Below, one piece after another: positions 19,221 to 28,647 of a DNA stretch of 64,000 nucleotides. This DNA is from Streptomyces sp. NBC_01260 (GTDB lineage Bacteria; Actinomycetota; Actinomycetes; Streptomycetales; Streptomycetaceae), in the NCBI RefSeq assembly GCF_036226405.1, contig NZ_CP108464.1, forward strand, positions 5,828,001 to 5,892,000, in the 5' to 3' direction. The notes under the pieces were generated by a model. That model worked only from the letters and a program-made list of their open reading frames with translations. It was not told the origin of the DNA and made no database searches. The translations under genes and the position numbers were made by a program. Position 1 is the first letter of the stretch. Each line of letters begins with the position of its first letter.

Positions 19221-20132
19221 ATGGCGACCGCGGCCGGGACGGGCCCCGTAGTCCCAGAGGCCCCCGAGGTCCGGGAAACCCCCGAGGTCCCGGAGACCGA
19301 GATCCGGCGGCACGAGCTCGCGGACTTCCTGCGCAGCCGCAGGGAGCGGATCACCCCCGAGCAGGTGGGCCTGGTACGGGGTCGCCGCAGGCGTACTCCG
19401 GGGCTGCGCCGCGAGGAGGTGGCCCAGCTCTCCGCCGTCGGCGTCACCTGGTACACCTGGCTCGAACAGGCCCGGGACATCCAGGTCTCGCCCCAGGTCC
19501 TCGACGCGCTCGCCCGCGCATTGCTGCTCGACCGCAGCGAGCGCCGCCACCTCTTCTCCCTCGCCGGGGCCATCGATCCGGCACCCGGCACGGAGTGCCC
19601 GAGCATCACCCCGGCGCTGCGCGCGATGCTGCGGCAACTGGAGCCGATTCCCGCCTGCGTCCAGAACAGCCGGTACGACATCCTCGCCCACAACCGGACC
19701 TACGGCCGGTTGCTCTGCGACCTGGACGCCGTCGCACCCGAGGACCGCAACATCATGCTGCTGGCCTACACGAACGAGGAATGGCGTTCCACCGTCATGG
19801 ACATCGCCGAGGTGACCCGCTTCCTGACGGCCAAATTCCGGGCCGCGATGGCCGAACATCTCGCCGAACCTTCCTGGAAGGCCCTGCTCAAGCGGCTGGA
19901 GACGGTGTCGCCGGAGTTCCGCGAGACCTGGCTGCGGCACGAGGTCGTCGGCCCCGGCGGCCGGTCCAAGATCTTCCGCAACGCGTACGTGGGGCTGCTG
20001 CGCGTGGAGACCTCGGACCTCTGGCTGGGCCCGTCGGCCGGGCCGCGGCTGGTCACCTACGTACCGCGCGACGAGGAGACCCATGAGCGGCTCCAGCGGC
20101 TTCAGGCCCTGGTGCTCGCCGACGAGGACTGA
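19221..20132 (+). CDS. XRE-type regulator with MmyB-like ligand-binding domain
   Basis: A 303-residue regulator. Residues about 25-105 are a helix-turn-helix domain with the family phrase GRRRRTPGLRREEVAQLSAV followed by VTWYTWLEQ. The remainder matches the MmyB-like ligand-binding domain (NRYDILAHNRTY; LAYTNEEWRSTV). Start: GGAGG at 19206-19210 is one base from ATG 19212 but ten from ATG 19221, so 19221 is preferred. Divergent from a DHA2 efflux pump, which it probably controls, and overlapping the end of a second convergent pump by 31 bases. Confidence 0.88.
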   Translation: MATAAGTGPVVPEAPEVRETPEVPETEIRRHELADFLRSRRERITPEQVGLVRGRRRRTPGLRREEVAQLSAVGVTWYTWLEQARDIQVSPQVLDALARALLLDRSERRHLFSLAGAIDPAPGTECPSITPALRAMLRQLEPIPACVQNSRYDILAHNRTYGRLLCDLDAVAPEDRNIMLLAYTNEEWRSTVMDIAEVTRFLTAKFRAAMAEHLAEPSWKALLKRLETVSPEFRETWLRHEVVGPGGRSKIFRNAYVGLLRVETSDLWLGPSAGPRLVTYVPRDEETHERLQRLQALVLADED

Positions 20133-21685
20133 CTTCCGGACCGGCCCGACTGATCCACGGCCCGGCCTCCCGCAGGGCCGTGCCCCGCCGCCGAAGAGCC
20201 ACCGCCCGCCGAGGAGCCACCGCCCGCAGACGGGCCGTCCGCCGTCGCGGCCCCCTCCAGCCGTTCAGCGGTCCGGCGTGCGGTGCCGCGCGCCCAGCGC
20301 CCGCTGCTCACTGCCCCGACCAGCAGGACGCACACCCCGCAGCCGGTGATGATCCACCAGACGGGTCTGCTCGCCGCCACGAAGTCGCCGGCCGGTCCGA
20401 TGCCGTCCGAGGAGCCGGCGCCGGCCATCCCCGCCGCCAGCACCGCCCCGATCACGGCGACGCCCAGCGTCTGCCCGATCTGACGGCTCGTCGAGGCGAC
20501 CGCCGCGGCCACGCCCGCCTGGGACCGCGGCATACCGGAGACGGCGGTGTTGGTGATGGGCGCGTTCACCGAGCCGAAGCCCAGCCCGAACAGCACATAG
20601 CCGGTGAACATCAGCATGTTGTCGGTCTCCGCGTCGAACAGCGCGAACATGAGACCGCTCGCCGCCATGGCGACCCCCGCGACCAGGAGCGGGATACGCG
20701 GCCCCCGGCTGGCGACCATGCGACCCGAGAGCGGCGGCAGGACACAGACCACCGCCGCCATCGGGAGCATGTACAGACCGGCGCCCAGTGCGCTCAGTCC
20801 CCGTACGTCCTGCAGGTAGAGCGTGTTGACGAAGAGGAAGCCGCCGAGCGCGGCGAAGGCGCTGACCGCGATGACGGTGGCCCCGCTGAACGGGGCGCTG
20901 TGGAAGAACCGCAGATCGATCAGCGGATCGGCGCGCCGGGGTTCGTACACCAGCAGGCCGGTCAGCGAAGCCGCCGCGACCCCGGCGAACAGCAGGATCT
21001 CCGCGGAGGCCCACCCCTTCTGCGGCGCCTCGATGATCGCGTACGTCAGCGAACCCAGCAGCGCGATCACCAGCAGCTGGCCCACCGGATCGGGGCGGCG
21101 GGCCTTCGCGGCGCGCGACTCGGGAACGTACTTCCAGGTCAACAGCAGTGCGGCGATGCCGACCGGCAGATTGATCCAGAAGATCGACCGCCAGCCGACC
21201 GAATCGACCAGACTGCCGCCGACCACCGGTCCCGCGGCCATCGAGATACCGACGACACCGCCCCAGGCACCGATCGCCCGCGCGCGTTCGCGCGGCTCGG
21301 TGAAGGTGTTGGTGATGATCGACATCGCGACCGGGTTGAGCATGGAGCCGCCGACGGCCTGCACCATCCGGAACACGATCAGCGTCTCCAGACTGGGCGC
21401 GATCGAGCAGAGCGCCGAGCCCAGGGTGAAGAGGACGAGTCCGGCCTTGAAGACCTTGCGCCGGCCGATCCGGTCGGCGGTGGAACCCGCGAGCATGAGC
21501 AGGGAGGCGAGGACGAGTGTGTACGCGTCGATCGTCCACTGCATCCCCGCGACGCTCGCGTGCAGGTCCTGGCGCATGGAGGGGAGGGCGACGTTCAGGA
21601 CGGTGCTGTCCAGGCTGACGATCAGCAGACTCATGCAGCAGATCGCCAGCACCAGCATCCGTCTCCGGTGGCTGAGCTCGGGCAT
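20102..21685 (-). CDS. DHA2-family MFS efflux transporter
   Basis: A 527-residue 14-helix antiporter. Motifs: LIVSLDSTVLNVALPSM (helix 1), GSTADRIGRRKVFKAGL (motif A) and GWRSIFWINLPVG. The C-terminal 60 residues after the last helix are a Gly/Ser-rich cytoplasmic tail with a repeated SAGGGS unit. The 3' end overlaps the convergent MmyB-like gene by 31 bases. A GATAGT/ACTATC inverted repeat just upstream may be an operator. Substrate unknown. Confidence 0.88.
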   Translation of the reverse strand: MPELSHRRRMLVLAICCMSLLIVSLDSTVLNVALPSMRQDLHASVAGMQWTIDAYTLVLASLLMLAGSTADRIGRRKVFKAGLVLFTLGSALCSIAPSLETLIVFRMVQAVGGSMLNPVAMSIITNTFTEPRERARAIGAWGGVVGISMAAGPVVGGSLVDSVGWRSIFWINLPVGIAALLLTWKYVPESRAAKARRPDPVGQLLVIALLGSLTYAIIEAPQKGWASAEILLFAGVAAASLTGLLVYEPRRADPLIDLRFFHSAPFSGATVIAVSAFAALGGFLFVNTLYLQDVRGLSALGAGLYMLPMAAVVCVLPPLSGRMVASRGPRIPLLVAGVAMAASGLMFALFDAETDNMLMFTGYVLFGLGFGSVNAPITNTAVSGMPRSQAGVAAAVASTSRQIGQTLGVAVIGAVLAAGMAGAGSSDGIGPAGDFVAASRPVWWIITGCGVCVLLVGAVSSGRWARGTARRTAERLEGAATADGPSAGGGSSAGGGSSAAGHGPAGGRAVDQSGRSGSQSSSASTRA

Positions 21686-21690
21686 ACATG

Positions 21691-21716
21691 GATAGTACGG
21701 CTAACTAACGACTATC
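21691..21716. promoter_or_regulatory. GATAGT-N14-ACTATC operator candidate
   Basis: Six-base inverted arms five bases upstream of the efflux gene ATG at 21685, with CTAACTAAC between them. Size and position suit a TetR or MarR site. No adjacent dedicated regulator on that side. Confidence 0.3.
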
Positions 21717-21740
21717 GCTGCCGGTACCGTGCATCCTCGG

Positions 21741-21807
<67 letters not shown>

Positions 21808-21894
21808 CGCAGGCGCAGTCCGGCCGCAGGAGCGCTTCTCCGCGTACACCCTGAGCGGTCTCCACATACGCCCGGAGCAGTTCTCCGCGTACGC

Positions 21895-21900
21895 GACAAT
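21895..21900 (+). promoter_or_regulatory. -10-like hexamer, probable leaderless dusB promoter
   Basis: GACAAT lies six bases before the dusB ATG at 21907. Same arrangement as era and recO. Confidence 0.4.
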
Positions 21901-21906
21901 GGGGGA

Positions 21907-23055
21907 ATGACCACGCTCGCCCCCTCGCCCCAGCTGCTCCGCATCGGCCCGCACACCGTGCAGCCGCCGGTGGTCCTCGCCCCCATGGCCGGCATCACCA
22001 ACGCGCCCTTCCGCACGCTGTGCCGGGAGTTCTCGGGCGGCAAGGGGCTGTTCGTCAGCGAGATGATCACGACGCGGGCGCTGGTCGAGCGCAACGAGAA
22101 GACCATGCAGCTCATCCGCTTCGACGCGAGCGAGACCCCGCGCTCCATCCAGCTGTACGGAGTGGACCCGGTCACGGTCGGCAAGGCCGTCCGCATGATC
22201 GTCGACGAGGACCTCGCCGACCACATCGACCTGAACTTCGGCTGCCCGGTCCCCAAGGTCACCCGCAAGGGCGGTGGCTCGGCGCTTCCGTACAAGCGGC
22301 CGCTGCTGCGCGCGATCCTCCACCAGGCAGTCTCCAACGCCGGCGAGCTGCCGGTCACCATCAAGATGCGCAAGGGCATCGACGACGACCACCTCACCTA
22401 CCTCGACGCCGGCCGGATCGCGGTGGAGGAGGGCGTCACGGCGATGGCCCTGCACGGCAGGACCGCTGCCCAGCACTATGGCGGCACCGCCGACTGGGAC
22501 GCCATCGCCCGCCTCAAGGAGCACGTCCCGGAGATCCCCGTCCTGGGCAACGGCGACATCTGGTGCGCGGACGACGCCCTGCGGATGATGCGCGAGACCG
22601 GCTGCGACGGCGTGGTCGTGGGCCGCGGATGCCTGGGCCGCCCCTGGCTCTTCGGCGACCTGGTGAGCGCCTTCGAAGGTACGGGGACGAGGCAGACACC
22701 CTCCCTGCGCACCGTCGCGGACGTCATGCTGCGGCACGCGACGCTGCTCGGCGAGTGGATCGGCGACGAGAGCCGGGGCGTGATCGACTTCCGTAAGCAC
22801 GTGGCCTGGTACCTCAAGGGCTTCGCGGTCGGTTCCGAGATGCGCAGGAACCTCGCGGTCACCTCCTCGCTGGAGGAGCTGGGCTCGCAGCTGCACGAGC
22901 TGCGGCTGGACCAGCCGTGGCCGGACGGCGCCGACGGCCCCCGTGGACGTACCTCGGGCAACAACCGGGTGGTTCTCCCGGACGGTTGGCTGAAGGACCC
23001 GTACGACTGCTCGGGCATCAGCGCGGACGCGGAACTGGACACGTCGGGGGGCTGA
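21907..23055 (+). CDS. dusB: tRNA-dihydrouridine synthase DusB
   Basis: Reduces specific uridines of tRNA to dihydrouridine with an FMN cofactor. The 382-residue TIM barrel has LAPMAGITNAPFR at the N-terminus, DLNFGCPVPKVTRKGGGSAL (catalytic Cys in GCP), MRKGIDD and the FMN-binding LHGRTAAQHYGG, GNGDIW and GRGCLGRPW. The C-terminal helical domain follows. It starts shortly after a microsatellite array. Part of the conserved block leading to ppdK. Confidence 0.95.
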   Translation: MTTLAPSPQLLRIGPHTVQPPVVLAPMAGITNAPFRTLCREFSGGKGLFVSEMITTRALVERNEKTMQLIRFDASETPRSIQLYGVDPVTVGKAVRMIVDEDLADHIDLNFGCPVPKVTRKGGGSALPYKRPLLRAILHQAVSNAGELPVTIKMRKGIDDDHLTYLDAGRIAVEEGVTAMALHGRTAAQHYGGTADWDAIARLKEHVPEIPVLGNGDIWCADDALRMMRETGCDGVVVGRGCLGRPWLFGDLVSAFEGTGTRQTPSLRTVADVMLRHATLLGEWIGDESRGVIDFRKHVAWYLKGFAVGSEMRRNLAVTSSLEELGSQLHELRLDQPWPDGADGPRGRTSGNNRVVLPDGWLKDPYDCSGISADAELDTSGG

Positions 23056-23647
23056 GACCCGCTGGACCGCTGGGGGTGGAGGGGCACCGCGTGCCGCTCC
23101 GCCCCCTTCGCTCGTTTGAGCGAGCCGCCTGGTCGGAATCGGCGACATCGGGCTCGATATTCGGCCAGATTCTGCCGAGGTGGCTGATCTCGAGGTCTGG
23201 CCGGTCGGCTGCCTCGTCACCGAGTGGCGCCATGTGACCGTCAGATCACCCACGGCTGCCCGGGAGGCGTCCGGATGGTGACATCTGAGCGCCACTTCCG
23301 GCGTGATCCTCGCCACCCTTGAGGGGTGTATCGCTCAGATGAGCATCACAACCCGGGGTGCATTTCTCAAATGATGGCACTGGGTGCCAGAGGGCTCCAC
23401 TTTGATCGATCGATCCTTCTGTTACGTACCGTCGCGATCCTCGAGGATGATGGGTGCGCTGCGTGATTATTCGTTCAAGGAGTGAATGCATTCGCTCGAA
23501 CAGCTTGTTCGTAGGGTCACTTTCGATCTGCTGGCGGATGGGTGGTTGCGGCCGCACGACGCGCAAGTGGACGTACCCAGACACCTTCGATCTGGGTATG
23601 TTCCTCGCCGTCAGGGCAGCCACCGCGTCCTCGAGGAGTCGAGACCC
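23056..23647. other. 592-base intergenic region before ppdK
   Basis: No convincing gene in any frame. CGCTC/GAGCG at 23109-23122 is a short hairpin that may end dusB transcription; CACCC/GGGTG arms occur near 23311-23326; ATCCTCGAGGAT at 23437-23448 is a perfect 12-base palindrome. The length is unusual for this compact genome and suggests distant promoters or a long 5' leader for ppdK. Confidence 0.5.
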
Positions 23648-26410
23648 GTGTCGGAAAACAAAGATCCCCATGTATCCACCCCGGAATCCCGGGAGCCTGC
23701 GGGTCAGAAGTTCGTTTATGACTTCACCGAGGGCAACAGGGATCTGAAGGACCTGCTCGGCGGGAAGGGTGCCAACCTCGCCGAGATGACCAATCTCGGG
23801 CTCCCCGTCCCTCCGGGCTTCACCATCACCACCGAGGCGTGCAAGGTCTACCTCGGCAGTGGTGAGGAGCCGGCCGCGCTGCGCGACGAGGTGAGTGCGC
23901 ACCTCGACGCCCTTGAGACGCGGATGGCCAAGAAGCTCGGCCAGTCCGACGACCCGCTGCTGGTCTCCGTCCGCTCCGGCGCCAAGTTCTCGATGCCGGG
24001 CATGATGGACACGGTCCTCAACATCGGCCTCTCCGACGCGTCCGTCGTCGGTCTCGCCACCCAGAGCGGCGACGAGCGGTTCGCGTGGGACTCCTACCGT
24101 CGGCTCATCCAGATGTTCGGCAAGACCGTCCTCGGCGTCGACGGCGACCTCTTCGAGGAGGCGCTGGAGGCCGCCAAGGAGGCCAAGGGCGTCACCGTCG
24201 ACGTGGATCTCGACGCGGCCGACCTGAAGAAGCTGGTCAAGCAGTTCAAGAAGATCGTCACGCGGGACGCCGGACGCGACTTCCCGCAGGACCCCCGCGA
24301 GCAGATGGACCTGGCCATAAAGGCCGTCTTCGACTCGTGGAACACCGACCGGGCCAAGCTCTACCGCCGCCAGGAGCGCATCCCCGGCGACCTCGGCACC
24401 GCGGTCAACGTCTGCTCCATGGTCTTCGGCAACCTCGGCCCCGACTCGGGTACGGGTGTCGCCTTCACCCGCGACCCGGCCAGCGGCCACCAGGGTGTCT
24501 ACGGCGACTACCTGCAGAACGCGCAGGGCGAGGACGTCGTCGCCGGCATCCGCAACACCGTGGCGCTCGCCGAGCTGGAGTCCATCGACAAGAAGTCGTA
24601 CGACCAGCTGATCGCGATCATGGAGACGCTGGAAACCCACTACCGGGACCTCTGCGACATCGAGTTCACCATCGAGCGCGGCCGGCTGTGGATGCTGCAG
24701 ACCCGGGTCGGCAAGCGCACCGCCGGTGCCGCCTTCCGGATCGCCACCCAGCTCGTGGACCAGGGCCTCATCGACGAGGCCGAGGCGCTGCAGCGGGTCA
24801 ACGGCGCGCAGCTGGCGCAGCTGATGTTCCCGCGCTTCGATGACACGGGAGCGCGCGGCGGGGAGGGGCCGCAGCTGCTCGGCCGCGGCATCGCGGCGTC
24901 TCCGGGCGCGGCGGTCGGCAAGGCCGTCTTCGACTCGTACACCGCGATCAAATGGTCCCGTTCCGGCGAGAAGGTCATCCTGATCCGCCGTGAGACCAAC
25001 CCGGACGACCTCGACGGCATGATCGCCGCCGAGGGCATCCTGACCTCGCGCGGCGGCAAGACCTCGCACGCCGCCGTCGTCGCCCGGGGCATGGGCAAGA
25101 CCTGTGTCTGCGGTGCCGAGGAGATCGAGGTCGACACCAAGCGCCGCCGGCTGACGGCCGGGACCACGGTCGTGGAGGAGGGCGACCTCGTCTCCGTCGA
25201 CGGATCGACCGGCAAGGTCTACCTCGGCGAGGTGCCCGTCGTGCCGTCGCCGGTCGTCGAGTACTTCGAGGGCCGGATGCACGCGGGCGCCGACGACGCC
25301 GACGAGCTGGTCGCCGCCGTGCACCGGATCATGGCGTACGCGGACCGGGTGCGCCGGCTGCGGGTGCGGGCCAACGCGGACAACGCCGAGGACGCCCTGC
25401 GGGCCCGTCGCTTCGGCGCCCAGGGCATCGGACTGTGCCGCACCGAGCACATGTTCCTCGGCGCGCGCCGCGAGATGGTCGAGAAGCTGATCCTGGCCGA
25501 CACCGACCAGGAGCGCGAGACGGCGCTGGACGCGCTGCTGCCGCTCCAGAAGGCCGACTTCATCGAGCTGTTCGAGGCGATGGACGGACTGCCCGTCACC
25601 GTGCGGCTGCTCGACCCGCCGCTGCACGAGTTCCTGCCCGACATCACCGAACTGTCGGTCCGGGTGGCGCTCGCGGAGTCCCGCAAGGACGCCAACGAGA
25701 ACGACCTCCGCCTGCTCCAGGCCGTGCACAAGCTGCACGAGCAGAACCCGATGCTCGGTCTGCGCGGGGTCCGGCTCGGTCTTGTCATCCCCGGCCTGTT
25801 CGCCATGCAGGTACGGGCGATCGCCGAGGCCGCCGCCGAGCGCAAGAACGCCAAGAGCGACCCGCGCGCCGAGATCATGATCCCGCTCGTCGGCACGGTC
25901 CAGGAGCTGGAGATCGTCCGCGAGGAGGCGGACCGGGTCATCGCCGAGGTCCAGGCCGCCACCGGCACGAACCTCAAGCTGAAGATCGGCACGATGATCG
26001 AGCTGCCGCGCGCCGCGCTGACCGCCGGTCAGATCGCCGAGGCGGCGGAGTTCTTCTCCTTCGGCACCAACGACCTGACCCAGACGGTGTGGGGCTTCTC
26101 CCGCGACGACGTGGAGGCCTCGTTCTTCACCGCGTACCTGGAGAAGGGCATCTTCGGGGTGTCGCCGTTCGAGACGATCGACAAGGACGGCGTCGGTTCG
26201 CTGGTACGCAGCGCCGTCGAGGCCGGCCGGGCCACCCGTCCCGACCTGAAGCTCGGCATCTGCGGCGAGCACGGCGGCGACCCGGAGTCGGTGCACTTCT
26301 TCCACGAGGTGGGCCTGGACTACGTCTCCTGCTCACCGTTCCGTATTCCGGTGGCCCGTCTGGAGGCGGGCCGGGCGGCAGCGGAGTCGCGCGGCAGCGA
26401 CAGCCGCTGA
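23648..26410 (+). CDS. ppdK: Pyruvate, phosphate dikinase
   Basis: Interconverts pyruvate, ATP and phosphate with phosphoenolpyruvate, AMP and diphosphate. The 920-residue protein has an N-terminal ATP-grasp domain (LLGGKGANLAEM; VRSGAKFSMPGMMDT), a central swivelling domain with the phosphorylated His in GGKTSHAAVVARGMG (His 474), and a C-terminal PEP barrel with the acid/base Cys in LGICGEHGGDP. The GTG at 23648 has GGAG upstream. It supports gluconeogenesis or PEP supply. Strong terminator downstream. Confidence 0.96.
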   Translation: MSENKDPHVSTPESREPAGQKFVYDFTEGNRDLKDLLGGKGANLAEMTNLGLPVPPGFTITTEACKVYLGSGEEPAALRDEVSAHLDALETRMAKKLGQSDDPLLVSVRSGAKFSMPGMMDTVLNIGLSDASVVGLATQSGDERFAWDSYRRLIQMFGKTVLGVDGDLFEEALEAAKEAKGVTVDVDLDAADLKKLVKQFKKIVTRDAGRDFPQDPREQMDLAIKAVFDSWNTDRAKLYRRQERIPGDLGTAVNVCSMVFGNLGPDSGTGVAFTRDPASGHQGVYGDYLQNAQGEDVVAGIRNTVALAELESIDKKSYDQLIAIMETLETHYRDLCDIEFTIERGRLWMLQTRVGKRTAGAAFRIATQLVDQGLIDEAEALQRVNGAQLAQLMFPRFDDTGARGGEGPQLLGRGIAASPGAAVGKAVFDSYTAIKWSRSGEKVILIRRETNPDDLDGMIAAEGILTSRGGKTSHAAVVARGMGKTCVCGAEEIEVDTKRRRLTAGTTVVEEGDLVSVDGSTGKVYLGEVPVVPSPVVEYFEGRMHAGADDADELVAAVHRIMAYADRVRRLRVRANADNAEDALRARRFGAQGIGLCRTEHMFLGARREMVEKLILADTDQERETALDALLPLQKADFIELFEAMDGLPVTVRLLDPPLHEFLPDITELSVRVALAESRKDANENDLRLLQAVHKLHEQNPMLGLRGVRLGLVIPGLFAMQVRAIAEAAAERKNAKSDPRAEIMIPLVGTVQELEIVREEADRVIAEVQAATGTNLKLKIGTMIELPRAALTAGQIAEAAEFFSFGTNDLTQTVWGFSRDDVEASFFTAYLEKGIFGVSPFETIDKDGVGSLVRSAVEAGRATRPDLKLGICGEHGGDPESVHFFHEVGLDYVSCSPFRIPVARLEAGRAAAESRGSDSR

Positions 26411-26490
26411 CGCGGCGGTACCTACTGATTCCGGAGCTGTCGTCGGCTCACCAGACCCTCACCGACCCGACGGCGGCTACGGAATTCCCG

Positions 26491-26528
26491 GAGGCGGCGG
26501 CACCCTGTGCGAGGGGTGCCGCCGCCTC
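26491..26528 (+). terminator. Terminator after ppdK
   Basis: GAGGCGGCGGCACC (26491-26504) pairs perfectly with GGTGCCGCCGCCTC (26515-26528) over a ten-base loop, 81 bases after the ppdK stop. Confidence 0.85.
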
Positions 26529-26692
26529 GTCATGCCCGCCGGACCCGTGGATCCGGCAGCGCGGCGCGGGGCCCGGGACCGTGAGGGCTGTGAGCGACGG
26601 CTGTGAGTGGCTGCCTTGAGTGAGCGCTTTCTGCGATTCCTAGCACTCCATTGCTTCGTTTAATGCGCAAAGAGATGAGCCGGAACGGACCG

Positions 26693-26730
26693 GGGTGCGG
26701 CCCATGGATCCCCATCCATGGGCCGCACCC
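26693..26730. terminator. Perfect 17-base-pair hairpin with CCCC loop
   Basis: GGGTGCGGCCCATGGAT and its exact complement surround a CCCC loop. It sits between the ppdK terminator and the next gene. No gene end lies near it, so it may terminate an unannotated transcript or insulate the downstream gene. Confidence 0.6.
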
Positions 26731-26976
26731 GGCTTACCCCCGCCGGGTGCGGAGCCGCACCATTGCCAACGGCCGCCGAGCGAGCGAAACCCCCCACGGC
26801 CTTCACTCGCTCTTCCGGTGGCTCTGGAATCGCAACCCGACGTCGTACAGCCTTTCGGGTGGTACCCGGTCGGGGCGAGACGTTTCACCTCTGGCCGAAA
26901 CCCCGTGGTGACGTGGTGTGACGACTCGCATACCCTTGCGCGGGGGCAATTGCAGATGCAAGCGTGTGGGGGTTCG

Positions 26977-27996
26977 GTGCTGCGTATCCATATATCCGGA
27001 TGGGACCTTTCCAAGGTGCGGATGGCCACCGGGCCGGACGCATTGTGGGAGACCATTCTCAGTTTTCATCGGCTGAGGGACCGGCGCGCTTCCACGGTGT
27101 TCGGGAAATGGCGCGCGGAAACCCGTCCGCGGCTGGATGGTGAAGTACGTCTGCTGTCCGCCGTGGTTCCGGTGAGCGGCTATTTCCCGGACTTTCTGAC
27201 GCCTTCTCAGGAGGGTTCGGAGCCACTGGACTTCAGCACCGGAATCGAGGCCCTGCGAGACACCCCGCCCGAGCGGCTGCGGGCCGAACTGGCGATGCTG
27301 GGCGCCGGGGGAGCGGCCGGCGGCCGTGCCGCCACGGCCCTGCGGGCGGTCCGGCCGGTGCGACTGGACGCGCTTCGGGAAGGGCGCTCCGAGCCACTGG
27401 GCCGGCTCATCGGGGCGCTGCGCTGCTACCACCGCGCCGCGGTCGAACCGTACTGGCCGCATATCCAGGCCGGCGTCGAGGCCGACCGCGCCGTCCGGGG
27501 GCGCGCCCTGCTGGACGGCGGCGCGGACGAACTGCTCGCCTCGCTCCCGCCGGTGATCCGCTGGCGGGCGCCGGTGCTGGAGGCGGATTACCCGGTCGAG
27601 CGCGAACTGCACCTGGACGGGCGCGGGCTGCTCCTCCAGCCGTCGTTCTTCTGTCGCGGCGCCCCGGTCGTCCTGCGTGATCCGCTGCTGCCGCCGGTGC
27701 TCGTCTATCCGGTCGGCCACACCGGCGCCCCGGTCTTCGCCGAACCGGGCCCCTGGCTCGGCCGGCTCCTCGGCCACACCCGGTCGACGGTCCTGCGGAC
27801 CATCGGTGACGGCTGCACGACCAGTGAGCTCGCCCGCCGGGCCGGGGTCTCCCTCGCCTCGGCGAGCCAGCATGCCTGTGTGCTGCGCGAGGCGGGCCTG
27901 GTGCACACCCTGCGCCACGGCAGCTCGGTCCTGCACACGGTGACTCCGCTGGGCGGCTCGCTGCTGCGGGGCGGCGCGCCGCTCGCCGTGTCGTGA
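26977..27996 (+). CDS. ArsR-like winged-helix transcriptional regulator
   Basis: A 339-residue protein. The last 80 residues form a winged helix of ArsR/SmtB type: STVLRTIGDGCTTSELARRAGV, then SLASASQHACVLREAGLVHT. The first 250 residues (RIHISGWDLSKVRMA; ELHLDGRGLLLQPSFF; DPLLPPVLVYPV) form a Streptomyces-specific N-terminal domain often fused to such helices. The GTG at 26977 follows a GGGGG-type site. It stands alone; target unknown. Metal-binding Cys pairs of classical ArsR are absent, so metal sensing is not supported. Confidence 0.8.
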   Translation: MLRIHISGWDLSKVRMATGPDALWETILSFHRLRDRRASTVFGKWRAETRPRLDGEVRLLSAVVPVSGYFPDFLTPSQEGSEPLDFSTGIEALRDTPPERLRAELAMLGAGGAAGGRAATALRAVRPVRLDALREGRSEPLGRLIGALRCYHRAAVEPYWPHIQAGVEADRAVRGRALLDGGADELLASLPPVIRWRAPVLEADYPVERELHLDGRGLLLQPSFFCRGAPVVLRDPLLPPVLVYPVGHTGAPVFAEPGPWLGRLLGHTRSTVLRTIGDGCTTSELARRAGVSLASASQHACVLREAGLVHTLRHGSSVLHTVTPLGGSLLRGGAPLAVS

Positions 27997-28133
27997 GGCG
28001 TACCGGGACCGTCGGCCGCGAGAGTGGTCTTCTCGTCCGGCGCCGATGAGTTTCCGGCGGCCCCGGCGTCTACCTGTCGTAACGAGTTCGCGGAACACGC
28101 ACAGGACTCACCCACCGAGAGAGCGGGACGGCC

Positions 28134-28544
28134 ATGCCTCAGATGATCTTCGTGAACCTGCCGGTCAAGGACCTGGAGACGACCAAGGGCTTCTTCGGGA
28201 AGCTGGGGTTCTCCTTCAACCCGCAGTTCAGCGACGAGAACACCGCGTGTCTCGTCATCAGCGACACGATCTTCGCCATGCTGCTCACCGAGCCGCGCTT
28301 CAAGGAATTCACCAAGAAGGAGATCTCGGACGCCTCGAAGACCACCGAGGTGCTCCTGGCGCTCAGCGCCGAGAGCCGCGAGAAGGTGGACGAGATGGCC
28401 GACGCGGCGCTCGCCGCCGGCGGCTCGCCCGCCAACGAGCCCCAGGACCTCGGCTTCATGTACGGCCGGTCCTTCCAGGACCCCGACCACCACATCTGGG
28501 AGGTCGTGTGGATGGACCCGTCCGCCGTCGAGGGCCAGGGCTGA
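28134..28544 (+). CDS. VOC-family (glyoxalase/dioxygenase-like) protein
   Basis: A 136-residue protein with the two beta-alpha-beta-beta-beta modules of the vicinal oxygen chelate fold: FVNLPVKDLETTKGFFGKLG at the start and SFQDPDHHIWEVVWMD near the end, the latter typical of metal-site or former metal-site strands. Related Streptomyces proteins are annotated as glyoxalase-like. Ligand and reaction are unknown. ATG with GAGAG upstream. Next to an unrelated convergent dehydrogenase. Confidence 0.85.
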   Translation: MPQMIFVNLPVKDLETTKGFFGKLGFSFNPQFSDENTACLVISDTIFAMLLTEPRFKEFTKKEISDASKTTEVLLALSAESREKVDEMADAALAAGGSPANEPQDLGFMYGRSFQDPDHHIWEVVWMDPSAVEGQG

Positions 28545-28647
28545 GCCTGCCGTGCAGGGGGGCGGCGGCCGATCGGAGCGCCCCCGCCCCCGGCCCGGGC
28601 CACGGTCCCGGGGAAATCGGGCCCCAGGAGATCGGACCTCCCGGGAA

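Larger units (their letters stand above)
26411..26976. other. 566-base intergenic region after ppdK
   Basis: Contains the two hairpins listed separately (26491-26528, 26693-26730). An open frame continuous with the downstream gene runs through part of it but is low-complexity and lacks a start with a ribosome-binding site. I see no other gene. Confidence 0.5.

Noticed and set aside
23246..26305. 1019-codon open frame antisense to ppdK
   Set aside because: Mirror of the ppdK codon pattern; no start signal and no recognisable domain.
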